64,000 nt of DNA from Nageia nagi (Eukaryota; Pinophyta), in NCBI GenBank assembly GCA_050084985.1, contig JBITNC010000001.1, positions 14,322,001-14,386,000 on the forward strand, in the 5' to 3' direction. Below are positions 44,440-56,581 of this stretch, piece by piece. The translations under genes and the position numbers were made by a program. Position 1 is the stretch's first letter, and each line of letters starts with the position of its first letter. The notes under the pieces are model-generated. The model saw only the letters and a program-made list of their open reading frames with translations, was not told the origin of the DNA and did no database searches.

Positions 44440-47400
44440 GATAATACACTTATGGAATACCTAGGGCCTCCATTCCCCTAATAAAATTAGAATGGTGAAA
44501 TCTCTTATTCAAGATAAGAGACCCTATATCCTTCTCATTTAAGAGTCCAAATTTTCTACAATAAAAGTAAAGAAATTCAAAAAAAAAATTTGGCTAAAAA
44601 TTTCTTTCCTAGCTAGAAACTCCAATGGGACTACTAGGGGTCACATAGTCTTATGGAATCCAAATATCCTTGAATGCTCCATGGACTACTCCCATGATTC
44701 TAGGATGGTGATTAAAGGAAAATACATATTAACAAGTTTACATTTTGGTTTGAAATTTTTATGCACCCCAAGATTAAAAAAAGAAAACTAAATATTGCAA
44801 TCAAATATCCACATGGTTGGAATTAAATAGTGAAACTCCCATCATCATAGGAGGTGACTTCAATGCCATTCAAATTTTATTAGAAAAATAAGGGGTTAAG
44901 TAGCAGTTAAAAAGATATGATGAATAATTTTCCTAATTCATTAACAACAATCACTTGTTTGAACCATTTAGCAAAAAAGGATTCTTCTCCTAGTCAAACA
45001 AAAGGGCCAAAGAGTATAAAGTATTAAAAAAGATAGACCATTTTCTCTTCACTCATCATTGGTCTAATATGGGAGTATTAATCCAAGAAGAAATTTTATC
45101 TTTAGTAGGGTCAAACCACTTACCAATTGCTACCACAATAGAGCTTCAAAGCAAACCAAGAGGATCTCCATTCAAATTTGAAAAAATGTGGCTTCAAAGA
45201 AAACCCTTCCAAGATCTAGTTGAAGGATGGTGGAAGGAGAAATTAGATATATATGGCATTTAGATGTTTTAATTCATGATCAAACTCCAAAAAATTAAAA
45301 GTGAATATCAAATATTGTAACAAGAAAACCTTTTGGCACATTAGTTACAATTAAAGGGAGATGGAATGGAAATTATAGCTAGTAGAAGAGAAACTCTAGT
45401 TAGAATAGGATACACATATTCTTGAACAAGAAAAGCATCTTCTCAAACACTTAAATGATGTCCATATTAAAAAGGAGATCTTTTGGAAGTGAAAGTTGAG
45501 GGTGCAATGGTTAAATGAAGGAGATCACAACACTAAATATTTCCATCCCTCAACTATGTCTCATAAGGTTGTAAACAAAATTTCTCACCTTCACACCTCT
45601 GATGATTAGGTTATCTCTACCCCTGATAAACTAGATAATCACATTACATTCTTTTATAAGGAACTCTTAACTAAGGAAAAGATTAACAAAATTAAAGCTC
45701 AAAATCTCTTCATTAAGCTCACTCCACTCTTCATTAGTTCAAGTGAGAACTTAATGCTCACAAGTTTGATTACTTAAGAAGTGGTTTTTCAAGTAAGCAA
45801 CAAGATGAAGAGCTATGGAGCATCAGGTCTAGATGGTTTTCCCTCAAGTTTTTATGGAATTTTTTTGTACCTTCTCAAAGATGAAGTTGTTGTAGTAATC
45901 TATGATCTTTTCATAACAAACAAGTCTTAGGTAGGGTGAATCACACATTCCTTACCCTTATACATAAAGTGGATGATGTTATTGACATAAGGGATTTTCA
46001 TCTCATCTCTCTTTGTAATTGAATTTTGAAAATCATCTCCAAGGTGGCTGTAAATAGACTAAAATTGGTGATTCCTAACATCATATTAGATGAGTAGAAA
46101 TCCTTTATAAAAGGAAGACAACTTATGGATGGGGAAATCCTTATCCATGAATTGATACACTCCATTACAACACAAAAGAGTAGAGGTTTACTCCTTAAGT
46201 TAGACATGAAGAAAGCATTTGATCAAGTAAACTAGCAGTTCTTACTTTAGATATTAGGAAAACTTGGGTTTAATGAAGCATGGACTCGGTGGATTATTAC
46301 CATCATTTATGGACCATCTTTCTCCATTCTCATAAATGGTTGTGCTAAAGGATACTTCAAGATCTCTCATGGGCTATGCCAAGGTGACCCCCTTTCACCT
46401 TACCTATTTATTATCATTATTGAAGCTCTCTACAGGGGCATGAAACACTTCAAAAAAATAGGCAAATTAAGAGGCCTTAGCATTAAACCCCTATTTTCAT
46501 CCATCACCCTCTCCCAATTTATTGATGATGCCATTCTTGTATCTTATCCTTTAGTCCAAGAAATTAGTTAGATAAAAGCCATCCTTCATTCCTATGAGGT
46601 AGCCTCAGGTCAAGCTATCAATTTCCAAAAATCAAAGATCTATGATTTTAACATTCCTTAATTTTTTTTTAGATTAATCTCATGCACCATTGGTATGAAA
46701 ATTGACACTCTCCCAAGTATATACCTAGGTCTACCTATCTTTCAAGAAGGGAAAAAAGGGAATTTTTGAGATTAAATCAAAACTAAGTTCTCTTCAAAAT
46801 TGAATAATTGGAAATCAAAATGGATCTCCATAGCATGCTACCTGGTTCACATCAAAGCCATCCTCAATGCTATTGCAATATTCTAGTTAGGAGTTTTCTA
46901 TATTCCAAAGAAAACTCTCCATGAGGTAGAATGGATCCTAAGGGACTATATATGGTAAGGAAATTTAAAAACCAAAAAGATTCACCTCATCTCATGGGAG
47001 GTTGTATGCTTAGATAATCTTTAAGGAGGTCTTAGAATCCATAGAATTAGAGAAATGAACATAAATATCTTAGGAAAAATGGTCTAACACATACATAGAG
47101 TATTAATCCCTTTGGAGTCACATTATTTAGACCAAATACTTGGATACCAATTAGATTGAGTGAATATTCACTATTCAAACCACACCAATTGGCTCCATGC
47201 TATGGAATTGCTTAAGGAAAGTGAGACCCAAAATAGTATGTTTCTTAAAATGGATAGTAGGGAAGGGGGACAAAATTAATTTTTGTCATGATTCCTAGCT
47301 AACTAATGAGCCACTTTTAGCTTTAGGACAATACAGTAACCTATAGGGCTACCTAAGCTACATATGGTGAGATCAAGTAAATCAATATCTTTATAAGAAA

Positions 47401-48180
47401 TAAATAGGTAGACAAAGTTAGGGAGTCTAGAAATCAACAACCCCCCTCCTCATATTGCCTAATATTATAAGTCCATTAGGTACCTCATTTATATATTAAA
47501 ACCATATGAATAGGATCATTTAATTTGTTCATTATCCCCATCATGTTCCTACTCTTTCCATCTAGTCTTCAAACCTCACCAAAATTTGATCCCATCCACT
47601 TTTCATTGAACAGTTTGGAGATGTGTTTGGAACTCCAAAGCTTGACCCAAGGCCTATTTCTTCCTATGGTTTGTAATTCATAATAAAATTTTATATGGGG
47701 AACAATTGTTTAAGTGTGGATGACTATATATCCTCAAATGTATGATGTGTGGAGATGCACCAAAAAAAGGAAATCATTTATCATTACATTGCCCATATGC
47801 TCTTTACTTATGAAACAAAGTATTGAGATTATTTAACATCAAAGGGAATCCCCTTTAATTAGTTGGATACCTAATATAGTAGTGGAATCTTCCACCAAAT
47901 TCTCAATTCCCCCCTATCATTTGGAAATCAACTCCAAAAATGCTTCTTTGGAGCATATGGATTGAAAGAAATAAAAGAGTTTTTTTCCAAAGTCATACTC
48001 AAGCAGATAAATTTTGGAACAACTTGGGCATTCAAATGTAGCACATATGGGAAGTAATGATTCATTATAAAAAATATATTCAAAATATAGATAATGGAAA
48101 TTCAATTTTGACTACTTGGATAAGCAAGAATGATTCCTCCTTCACAAAGGAAAACCTAGACTAGGGATAACACAACACAC
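44440..48180 (+). pseudogene. L1-type LINE ORF2: endonuclease, reverse transcriptase, zf-RVT
   Basis: Plus strand. Endonuclease: near 44454 a Leu-Gly-Leu-His-Ser-Pro-Asn-Lys phrase, Ile-Leu-Leu-Ile-Gln-Glu-Ser (near 44540), Gly-Gly-Asp-Phe-Asn-Ala-Ile (near 44850), and 45069-45263 open with Gly-Ser-Asn-His-Leu-Pro-Ile where Ser-Asp-His is expected, so the catalytic Asp is Asn. Reverse transcriptase: Gly-Leu-Asp-Gly-Phe-Pro (near 45830), Leu-Lys-Leu-Asp-Met-Lys-Lys-Ala-Phe-Asp (near 46200), Cys-Gln-Gly-Asp-Pro-Leu-Ser-Pro-Tyr-Leu (near 46380), and Phe-Ile-Asp-Asp at the active site (near 46520) in place of Phe-Ala-Asp-Asp. A zinc-finger region, with Cys-Met-Met-Cys-Gly-Asp and His-Cys-Pro-Tyr, lies near 47735-47805. 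ORF1, a poly-A tail and target duplication were not found. It is an old 5'-truncated copy with many stops. Confidence 0.88.
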
Positions 48181-48514
48181 AACTAGCAGCCTTTTAGATA
48201 ATAAAGATATAGCCACAACCAATTAGAAGGTAGTAAAGGTAACACATTAGATCTAATCCAATTAGAAGCTTTTTAGAAAATAAAAACTCAATCAATAAGC
48301 TATAGTAATCCCTTGGGATTCTTTGGAGGCTTTTCCATGTAGAAGTTTTTTCCATATGCATACAAAAAATCAATTTTGTAACTTAGTGCTCTCTTGATGT
48401 TTCTTTGCATAAATTATGGATTGCTCAAATTTCAATCTGAGTCTTCCTCAATGTAAAAATATTTAGTTCTTAATCTGATATTTTTTAGATTACCAAAAAT
48501 AAATATGATGACCT
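48181..48514. other. AT-rich DNA downstream of LINE
   Basis: Could contain the LINE 3' untranslated region. No poly-A tail or gene recognised. Confidence 0.35.
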
Positions 48515-49050
48515 TGCTCTATGTTGAATAGAAAGAAAGTATGCTAACGATAAATTTGCCCCATGCTGAATGGAAATTAAAGAAAAAACCAAGATGATAA
48601 TGCTCAAGACATCTTTTCCCTATGCTAAATGGAAAGTAAATAAAAAATAATTCTCAATATTACTCCATGCTAAATGGAAAGAAATAATGATAATGGTATC
48701 TTTTCTCCATGCTGAATGGAAAGAAAAGGATCTTGCCCTATGCTGAATGGAAAGAAATAGAGAAAAATAAAAACTTTGCCCCATATTGAATGAAAAGTAA
48801 AGAATCTTACCCCATGTTGAAAGGAAATTAAGAGAGAGAAATGATAAATTTTCCCCATGTTGAATGGGAAGAAAATAGAAAATAATGATATTTGTTTCCC
48901 ATGCTGAATAGAAGGTAAGAAGGATAATGATAAATATTACCCCATGCTAAATAGAAAGCAAGATGAACAATCATCATATGATTCCTTTATCCCATGTCAA
49001 ATGGAAAGAAAATTATATTTCCCCATGCTAAATTAAAAGCAAGAAAAGAT
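48515..49050. repeat. Minisatellite with CCCCATGCTGAATGGAAAG core
   Basis: About 13 copies of the core (near 48519, 48558, 48618, 48664, 48704, 48738, 48778, 48810, 48853, 48897, 48940, 48990 and 49021), spaced 31-60 bases. Cores are well kept while spacers (A-rich, with gataatgat-like phrases) vary in length. The open minus frame at 48858-48670 is a by-product. Confidence 0.85.
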
Positions 49051-50159
49051 ATAATTCTCAATTGATAGTGCTAAAATCCATGATATATGTATATTAATGA
49101 TAGTGCTAAAAAATCATCAATTCATTGATTTGACCATGATTGATATGCCAAGAGATGCTTACTTGATATGATGTATTCTTAGGATTTGGCTTGATAGAAA
49201 TATGAGATTGATAATTATAAATGATTTTCCTAATATTACTTTGATGAAAGATTTGATTTGATTTATGATTCACTTTGATGATAGAACAATAAATGATCAT
49301 GATCTTATATGATTTTACTTAATGTTTGATCATGATGAAATGATATTTTCTTATTGATAACTGATGATGATGATGATGAAGTGTGACCAAAGATATTCAT
49401 CCATATTAAATCCATTATTAATTGTTCCACAAGATCATGTTTTCATAATAAACCATAATTCACGATTAATACTATGAGATTGATTGTAAGGAAACCCAAT
49501 ATATGATTACAACCCAAGTAGTTATGTCCTCATTGAGAATGAGGCCCATAGGAATTGATAATGATTAAAAGTTGAATTAACCTCAAAAATATATACCTAT
49601 GATGACATGATTGTGATTTTAAGATGAGAGACACACTTGATGAAAGTGTCCAAATATAATGATTAGATGATGAATATAATAGTGATAATTATAATGTTGA
49701 TGATGATGATATGATAGAGGATGTCATAAGGTGATATGATAATTTGATGAGGATGCATGCCATATGATGACATGATAATATATGTTGTCGATAATTGATA
49801 GAAAAGGTAATTCATATTGATGGTAGGAGATGAGTGATTATTGTCTTACCCCCAAAGTCTCCACTAGTGTATGACCACAATGAAGGAGTAGAATCTAGTA
49901 TTGAATCTTAAGGTGTTAATATTATGATGCATGCTTGATGAATAATGTTTAAGTGATGATGTTTAGATAAAAAGATATGATAACACTCAAGCTGATTTAT
50001 GATTATTCTAACAAGTAAAGTATTAATGCTCATGTTTAATGATTCATCCAATGGGGTTGCTATAAAAATATGGGATTACAATTTCATGATAATCTTGCAC
50101 ATATAATATTGATGTTTCTTCTTGATCATGATTAAGAAAAGGGTCATTAAAAATTCTAA
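49051..50159. other. AT-rich DNA with GAT tracts, no gene
   Basis: Dispersed gatgatgatgat tracts (near 49365 and 49698) and many atgatNNtgat phrases. No recognisable domain on either strand. Confidence 0.45.
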
Positions 50160-50860
50160 ATGTTGATTAGGTTGTGCAATTGGTGCTCATTTTTATACTT
50201 TATCATTGTTAATGAGATCTTGAATCTCATGCTTCAATCATATGCACCCATTGCTATTATGTTCACTTTGCCTACGATACTCATTAAACTCATTTTCTTT
50301 ATACCATGGTATTGTTGATGCTATTGATTTTTCTTTATTAGGGGTAATGTCAAAATATTTGCTTGAAATAAATTAGGTAGGATATCTAATAACAACTTCC
50401 TCAATAGAATAAAATTTCTTCTTTTCCCTTGGTTATTGAATTGTTATTTCTCATGTATGATTAGTTTATGTATTACCATAGTTAGTTGAGAAGCCATATT
50501 TTCTTAGTTTACTTCATATGATTGGTGTTTTTCATACACTTTATAGTTTTCATTACAATTTTTATTTTGATCATTATTCTTCTTGCATAATTTGATATTA
50601 CTTTATTGGATCTTGACTTCCTCAATGAGCTTTTCTTATGACAATGCTTCCTCAAAATATTGTATTATTATATTTACAAGATAGAAGATATTTTCTTGTT
50701 ACAACTCTTATTAAACATCTTAATAAGCTCTAATTTTGATAAGGAATATGAAAAATCTATTACAATCACTCTCCATCTTCCATATAATCTCTAATAGACT
50801 CATCATTGTATTGTGATATTCTTATTAAGTACGTGATAGATGATCTTTTTCTTATGTTGA
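50160..50860 (-). pseudogene. Tat-type Ty3 gag fragment
   Basis: On the minus strand around 50310-50205 the sequence encodes a decayed zinc-knuckle block: Tyr-Arg-Arg-Gln-Ser-Glu-His-Asn-Ser-Asn, a Cys, then Leu-Lys-His-Glu-Ile-Gln-Asp-Leu-Ile-Asn. This matches the Tyr-His-Arg-x-x-Gly-His...Cys...Leu-Lys-x-x-Ile-Gln-x-Leu-Ile signature, with the first Cys and the Gly lost. Preceding sequence up to 50860 may be the gag core but has many stops. It is adjacent to, and opposite in direction from, the Ty3 element starting at 50870; probably cut by that insertion. Confidence 0.55.
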
Positions 50861-50869
50861 TGGAAAAAT

Positions 50870-51587
50870 TGATCCGAATTGGATCATATTAGGTTGATCT
50901 TTGTAGGATAAGTACTCATAATAGAGGTATCTATGTTTGGATATTGATCAAATATTGAAATATGGAGGTGATTGGTTATAAAACCCATGTTGTTAAAAAC
51001 CTACATCTACTATTTTTAGGCCATTAACAACCTTCATTTTGATGAGCTAGAAGTGGAAGTTGAGGGGCATCGATGGTTCAAATAATTGAGTGGTTTAATA
51101 TCATTAATTAGTATCTTGGAGACATTTTCAAACCTATTTAAAGGTGTTATACTCTCTTGATTCATAATCTTATCTTAGAGAGATTTGGTATTTAGGATTG
51201 TAAAGATTTGAAGGAATACTAAGAGTCATTCCAAATTTTTTGTAGTTTTGAAGTTATTCTTCTTATTGTAGGAGATTGTAGTAGTGTTGTAGAAGATAGT
51301 ATTGCCATTATTTTGATGGTTTTTCTCTATATGCATATAATATTGTAATTTCCATAGACAATGAGAAGAGAAGGCTCCAATTCCATGTTGGATTAGCCCA
51401 CATTGGGTGAACTAGGATAAATCATTATGTTGATATTATTGTGTGTTATTGAGATTGTTAATTTGTAGTTTTATATAGTGCAATTTAGAATTTATATGAA
51501 ATTTGATAGGTCTTATAATGGTAAATATTTTCTCATTTGAATCTATAAGTGAGGATTTGAGTATGCTATAAGCATCTGGTGGTTACA
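50870..51587 (+). repeat. 5' LTR of Ty3 element 4
   Basis: TGATCCGAATTGG to TGGTGGTTACA. Matches the 3' LTR throughout, for example at ggagacatttycaa, ctctcttgattcataatctt and tatatgcatataatatt. Confidence 0.9.
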
Positions 51588-51594
51588 AATCATG

Positions 51595-51608
51595 CGATAT
51601 TAGAGCTT
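51595..51608 (+). promoter_or_regulatory. Primer-binding site of Ty3 element 4
   Basis: cgatattagagctt differs from TGGTATCAGAGCTT at three positions, all transitions. Confidence 0.7.
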
Positions 51609-51789
51609 GTATGTAAAAAATCTAGAGCCAATTTTTTTGGGATATTAGGCCATAAATTACATGATTTTTGATCTTTAGGAGGAGATATCAAGGACCATAA
51701 TTGATTCCATAGGATCCTAAGATTGTTCAAGGGTGTAAAGTTACTAAAATGGATGGTTTGGAGGATCAATAGTCTATTGTTCATACTAT

Positions 51790-53200
51790 GTCAAATGTCA
51801 ATTTTGAAATGATATTTTTAGAAATTAAGAATCATTTGGCTCATTTGAATAATTTTTTAGATGTTGGAGCAAATGTAAATATTAATCAAAGGCAACAAAA
51901 TAAATTTGGAGGACCTGATTCATCAAATTGAGTTCCATTGAAGATGGAGGCCAAAGTGGACATTCCGATTTTTGGTGGAGAGGTTGATGCAAAAAAGTTA
52001 AATAATTGGTTCAAATAATTGAAGGTTTATTTCTAAATTCATGGTGTTTTAAATGATTTTGATAGAATATATTTGATAGATTAAATATGGGTAGACATTC
52101 TTTAGTTTGGTGGGAAATCCATGTAGAAATTCTTAGTCATGAATGCTTATTAGAAGTATAATCTTAGGTTGAATTTAAAAACTTGTTAAGAGATCAATTT
52201 TATTCATTGAGATATCATAATAAACAATTTGTGAAATGGTAATTCTTTAGGCAACAAAGAGGAAAAATGATTCAAGAATACACTACATAATTTAGGAAAC
52301 AAGCTACTTTTCTTAGGGTTTCACTAAAAGATCCTCAAACTTTAATGAAGTACATTGGAGGTTTACATAGTCATTTGTAAAATACTATCATGTTATTTAA
52401 TCCTACTAAGCTTTACCAAGTGTGTGTGCAAGCACAATACTTAGAGGAGGATGGTAAATTGACGAGACAATATGATGAATCCAAGAATGCTTCTAATTCA
52501 AAGGGAGGAAAAGATAAAGGTAAATCTCAATATAAAGGTAAATTTCAAGATAAAGGCAAAGGTAAGAAAGAAACTAAGACCACTAATACTTTGAAAAAAA
52601 AAAGAATGTGATAATAGTCATTGTGATAAAGATGGTCATGTTGATGATAAATGTAAGATACTTCATCTAGAATTACATCCATATAAGAAAAATAATAAGG
52701 AGAAAACTAATGCTATGGTTCTTAAATGTGAGGATGTTAAGGGAAGTTCAAATGTTGATGAGGAACTAAATTATTTAGCCATTCAAAAGGTTGAAGAATA
52801 TCAAGATATTGAAGAGCAAAGAATTTGTTTATTCCATCTCAAAATCCAAATTAAGAAAATAAGAGTGGATTACATTGTTTATCCGAGTTCTCAAGAAAAT
52901 TTGATTTTAGAATAATGGTAAGTAATTTAAGATTGGAAACTTTCAACCATCCAAATATATATCATTTGGGTTGGGTGCATTGCAATGCTAGTTTGTAAGT
53001 CACTAAACAATGTAAGTTAAAATTTTCTATTTGTGCAAAGTACATTTATGAAGCTGTAGTTGATGTTTTTCCTCTAAAAATTTGTGGTGTTATTCTTGGT
53101 GAACCTTATATGTGGGATAGATATGCTATTTACTATACAAGATTGAACAAATTATAATTAGTGAAAGATGGAAAGATATTTCTAGCTAGTGCACATAATA
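51790..53200 (+). pseudogene. Ty3 element 4 gag and protease
   Basis: Near 51957-52030 comes the gag entry, Asp-Ile-Pro-Ile-Phe-Gly-Gly-Glu-Val-Asp, then Leu-Asn-Asn-Trp-Phe-Lys. 52390-52611 is open with a Lys/Gly-rich basic tail. A zinc knuckle follows after a frameshift near 52613: Cys-Asp-Asn-Ser-His-Cys-Asp-Lys-Asp-Gly-His-x4-Cys. 52715-52915 is open and enters the protease, where Pro-Ser-Ser replaces the expected catalytic region. Protease-like sequence continues to about 53170 with Ile-Cys-Gly-Val-Ile-Leu-Gly-Glu-Pro-Tyr-Met-Trp-Asp-Arg. Confidence 0.85.
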
Positions 53201-53399
53201 ATAGTAAAATGCTACCTTTAGTCACTCCCATTCTGGTAAAATGCCTTATAAATGCTTCTTAAAATCTTGTGTTGATCATGGTGAAAATTGAAGCTTTTGG
53301 TGAGGTGAATCTCATGCTATCAACAACATGCAATAGTGATTTTAGGTTGTTAACAACATGTAAAAGGGAAGAATAGATCCAAAATTGGTTTTGGTGTTT

Positions 53400-54560
53400 A
53401 CTAACTTATTTATAGAGCCATAAAGATCACCTTCTATATGGGATATACAACATGATATTCAATTTTTACCTGATGCTTTATTTCCCAACATAGCTTTGTA
53501 TCAAAAATTAGTTCTAGAGCAAGAGGAGATAAAGAGGCAAATTAAAGAATTGGTTGATTAAGGTTTGATCAAAATAAGTAAATCTCCATATGGATCACCT
53601 ATTATTTTGATTCCTAAAAAGGATTAAACTTGGAGGATGTGTATTGACTATAGAGAACTTAACAAAATCACCATAAAAATTTTCCATTCTTTTCCTTAGA
53701 TAGATGATTTTTTGGATTAGTTACAAGGGGAAAGATTATTCACTAAGCTAGATTGAGTGTATATCACCAAATTTGAATCAAGGAGGATATTTGGAAGACC
53801 AATTTCAAGACAAGCTAAGGCCTATTTGAGTGGATTGGTTTTCCATTTAGTTTGTGTAATGCATCGACCACATTTATGAGGGTAATGAATGATGTACTTC
53901 ATACATTTATTGATTCTTTTATTGTTATATACTTGAGATGATATTCTTATTTATAGTTATACTTGGGAAGAACATGTTTTACATCTTGGACAAGTGTTTC
54001 AAGATTCACATAGGGAGAATTTATTGTTGAAAATATCTAAATATGAGTTTTACAAATAATCTTTGGTGTATTTGGGCCATGTTATTGGTCATGGACAACT
54101 TAAGATAGATCCTAGTGAAGTAAGTGTAGATTAGCCAAAGGCATATAATGTAACTAAAGTAAGGAGTTTCTTAGGCATTTTCAAATATTTGAGAAAGTTT
54201 ATTGTTAATTTTTCTCATATTGCTTCACCTTTACATGATGTAATTGATAAGGGGAAAGTGTTCCAATGGGGGAAATAATAATAAACATCTTTTGATACCT
54301 TGAAGAAAAAGATTATTAGTGCACTCATGCTTGCACTTCCTAAAATGTAGAAGCCATTTAAATTAGATATTGATGCAAGTGACTATGCTAAGTGATCAAT
54401 TTTGTTACAAGGAGGTAAACCAATTTGCTATCATTTCAAAAACATTTAGTAGGGCCATTTTGAATTATCCTTCTTATGATAAGGAAATGTATGCATTGGT
54501 TCAAGCTATTAAAAAGTGGAAATATTACTTAATGAAAAAAGAAATAATCATTTTGCATAT
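53400..54560 (+). pseudogene. Ty3 element 4 reverse transcriptase and RNase H
   Basis: RT: Met-Cys-Ile-Asp-Tyr-Arg-Glu-Leu-Asn-Lys (near 53640), Leu-Phe-Thr-Lys-Leu-Asp (near 53735), then a frameshift; the active site near 53935 retains Asp-Asp-Ile-Leu-Ile after a stop. Tyr-Leu-Gly-His-Val-Ile (near 54068) and Val-Arg-Ser-Phe-Leu-Gly (near 54157) follow. RNase H: Leu-Asp-Ile-Asp-Ala-Ser-Asp (near 54363) and the open stretch 54370-54663 with Tyr-Asp-Lys-Glu-Met-Tyr-Ala-Leu-Val-Gln-Ala. That stretch then jumps from the RNase H middle into the integrase N-terminus near 54560-54600, indicating an internal deletion. Confidence 0.88.
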
Positions 54561-54599
54561 AATTCAAACATTGCAAGAAAATTTGGGGTTGGAAAGATA

Positions 54600-55620
54600 T
54601 TATACCATTTGCAAAGGTATGTATATTGGCCAAAGATGCAAGATCAAGTTGCTTAGTACATAAGGGGGTATTCTTTGTGTTGCATTAACAATCCAAGTAA
54701 CAAGAAATTGAGTTTGTATCAACCAATTCCAGTATCTTCACATATATGGGAGTGTATCTCAATGGATTTTATGGGAGGATTGGTTATGACCAAGAAAGGT
54801 CATGACTATCTATTTATTGTTGTGAATAGATTTAGCAAGATGTGTATTTTGGTTCCTTGGAAGAAAATAATAATGGGACAAGATGTTGCAAATTTTTTCT
54901 TTTCACATGTTTGGGTTCATTTTGGATTTTCTACTTCTATTATTTTAAAAAGAGATAGTAAAGTTTTTGATAAGTTTTGGACATGTTTATGTGATAATAT
55001 GGATACAATGTTGAAGAGGAGTACTACCTTTTATCATCAAATGGATGGAAAAACTAAGGTAATGAATAGGAAAGTGGTTCAACACTTGAGGGGTTACTAT
55101 GGAAAGCATCCTAAGTCTTGGGATGAATATCTTGAATATATCCAAAATTTGTACAATAGGGAAATTTATTCTTCCATTAATAATATTCCTTTTGAGACTT
55201 ATTTTGGTTATTTACCACCTTCACCTTGTGATTGTGTGTTTGGGAAGCAAAAGGATAAAGGAGATTCACTTGAGAAAGAAGAGAAACACATTGAAGCCTT
55301 TGTGAAAATATTAGTGAACTTCATTTAAAAATCTAAGAGTAGCTTAAGACAAGCTAATCCAAGTACAAGATGAGGTAGAAAAAGCATTGAGTTGACCATT
55401 AGTTTCATGTGGAAGACCATGTTTGGTTGCATCTTAGTAAGGAGAGGTTGCAAGGACCATCCAAGAAGTTGAAACCTATAAGGTATGGACCATTTGAGAT
55501 TATGGAGCAAGTAAGAATGCTTTTATATTGAATATACCAACATATATGAACATCTATTTGATTGTAAATGTGGAACATTTGAAATTGTATGAGCCATATA
55601 TGTGGACTTAAGATGAAGGA
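54600..55620 (+). pseudogene. Ty3 element 4 integrase
   Basis: 54675-55328 is open for 217 residues and starts at the zinc-binding Cys-Cys. Residues about 30-36 have Ile-Ser-Met-Asp-Phe with the first catalytic Asp. Val-Asn-Arg-Phe-Ser-Lys replaces the usual Ala-Asp-Arg-Phe-Ser-Lys. Leu-Lys-Arg-Asp-Ser-Lys-Val-Phe keeps the second Asp. Met-Asp-Gly-Lys-Thr-Lys-Val replaces Thr-Asp-Gly-Gln-Thr-Glu-Val, so the catalytic Glu is Lys. The core is therefore inactive despite being open. After a stop, 55540-55610 gives a Val-Asn-Val-Glu-His-Leu-Lys-Leu-Tyr-Glu-Pro phrase typical of the integrase C-terminal region. No chromodomain seen. Confidence 0.88.
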
Positions 55621-55851
55621 TGTTTAGATAAGATTTTTCCATCTCTTAAATACTTAGCTCCTAATACTATGTATGAACTCAAGGAAGATTCCATATTATA
55701 TAAGAATGTTCATGCTACAAGAATAGGTGAGATAGAGTTGGGGTTAGTTGGATTGAAAGGATAGAAGCCTTATAAGGCTAATTATATGGACAAATCTAGG
55801 GTTGGGGATTTGTATCCTCATCTATGCATTTGTGGGACCAAATGTCTTCTC

Positions 55852-55863
55852 AATGGGGAGGTG
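55852..55863 (+). promoter_or_regulatory. Polypurine tract of Ty3 element 4
   Basis: aatggggaggtg sits directly before the 3' LTR start TGTTCTG. Confidence 0.85.
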
Positions 55864-56581
55864 TGTTCTGAATTGGTTAATTTAGGTTGATATTTGCATG
55901 AGTAGTACTCATCCCAAAGGTATCTATGCTTGGAGATTAACTAAAGATTGAAATTTGAAGATGATTGGTGATAAAATCATGTAATTAATAGCCTAATTCC
56001 ACTATTTTTAGGTCATTAACACCCTTCATTTTGATGAGTCAGTAGTGAAAATTGAAGGGCCATCAATGGGTCAGATAGTTGAGTAGTTTAAGATCATCAA
56101 GTAATATCTTGGAGACATTTCCAAGCATATTTAAAGGTGTGATACTCTCTTGATTCATAATCTTAGCCTAGAGAGTTTTTGAGTTTGGGATTATAAATAT
56201 TTGAAGGAATACCAAGAGTCATTCCAAAATTTTTGTAGTTATAAAGTTGTTCTTATTGTTGTAGGAGATTGCAATAGCATTGTAGGAGATGGTATTATCA
56301 TTATTTTGATGTTATTTATCTATATGCATATAATATTATAATGTCCATAGATAATGATAATAGAAGGATCCAATTCCATGTTGGATTATCCCACATTGGA
56401 TGAACTAGAGTAAATTATTATGTTGATCTTGTTGTGTGTGATTGAGATTGTTAATTTGTAGTTTTACATTGTGAAATTTCAAATTTATATGCAATTTTAT
56501 GGGTCTCATAATGGTGAATGTTTTTTTTTTTTGAATCTATAAGTGAGGATATAAGTATGCTATAAGCATCTGATGATTATG
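55864..56581 (+). repeat. 3' LTR of Ty3 element 4
   Basis: Matches 50870-51587 over its full length. Contains a T-run at about 56521-56532. Confidence 0.9.

Larger units (their letters stand above)
50870..56581 (+). mobile_element. Ty3 retrotransposon 4 with both LTRs
   Basis: 5' LTR 50870-51587 (718 bases), 3' LTR 55864-56581 (718 bases). Primer-binding site, gag, protease, reverse transcriptase, RNase H and integrase follow in the Ty3 order on the plus strand. LTRs differ at many positions, so the insertion is old. Neighbouring pentamers (aaaat, gataa) give no clear target duplication. Confidence 0.88.

Noticed and set aside
48515-49050. CRISPR-like repeat-spacer layout
   Set aside because: Cores are degenerate, spacers are related A-rich sequence of variable length, and this is plant DNA without cas genes.
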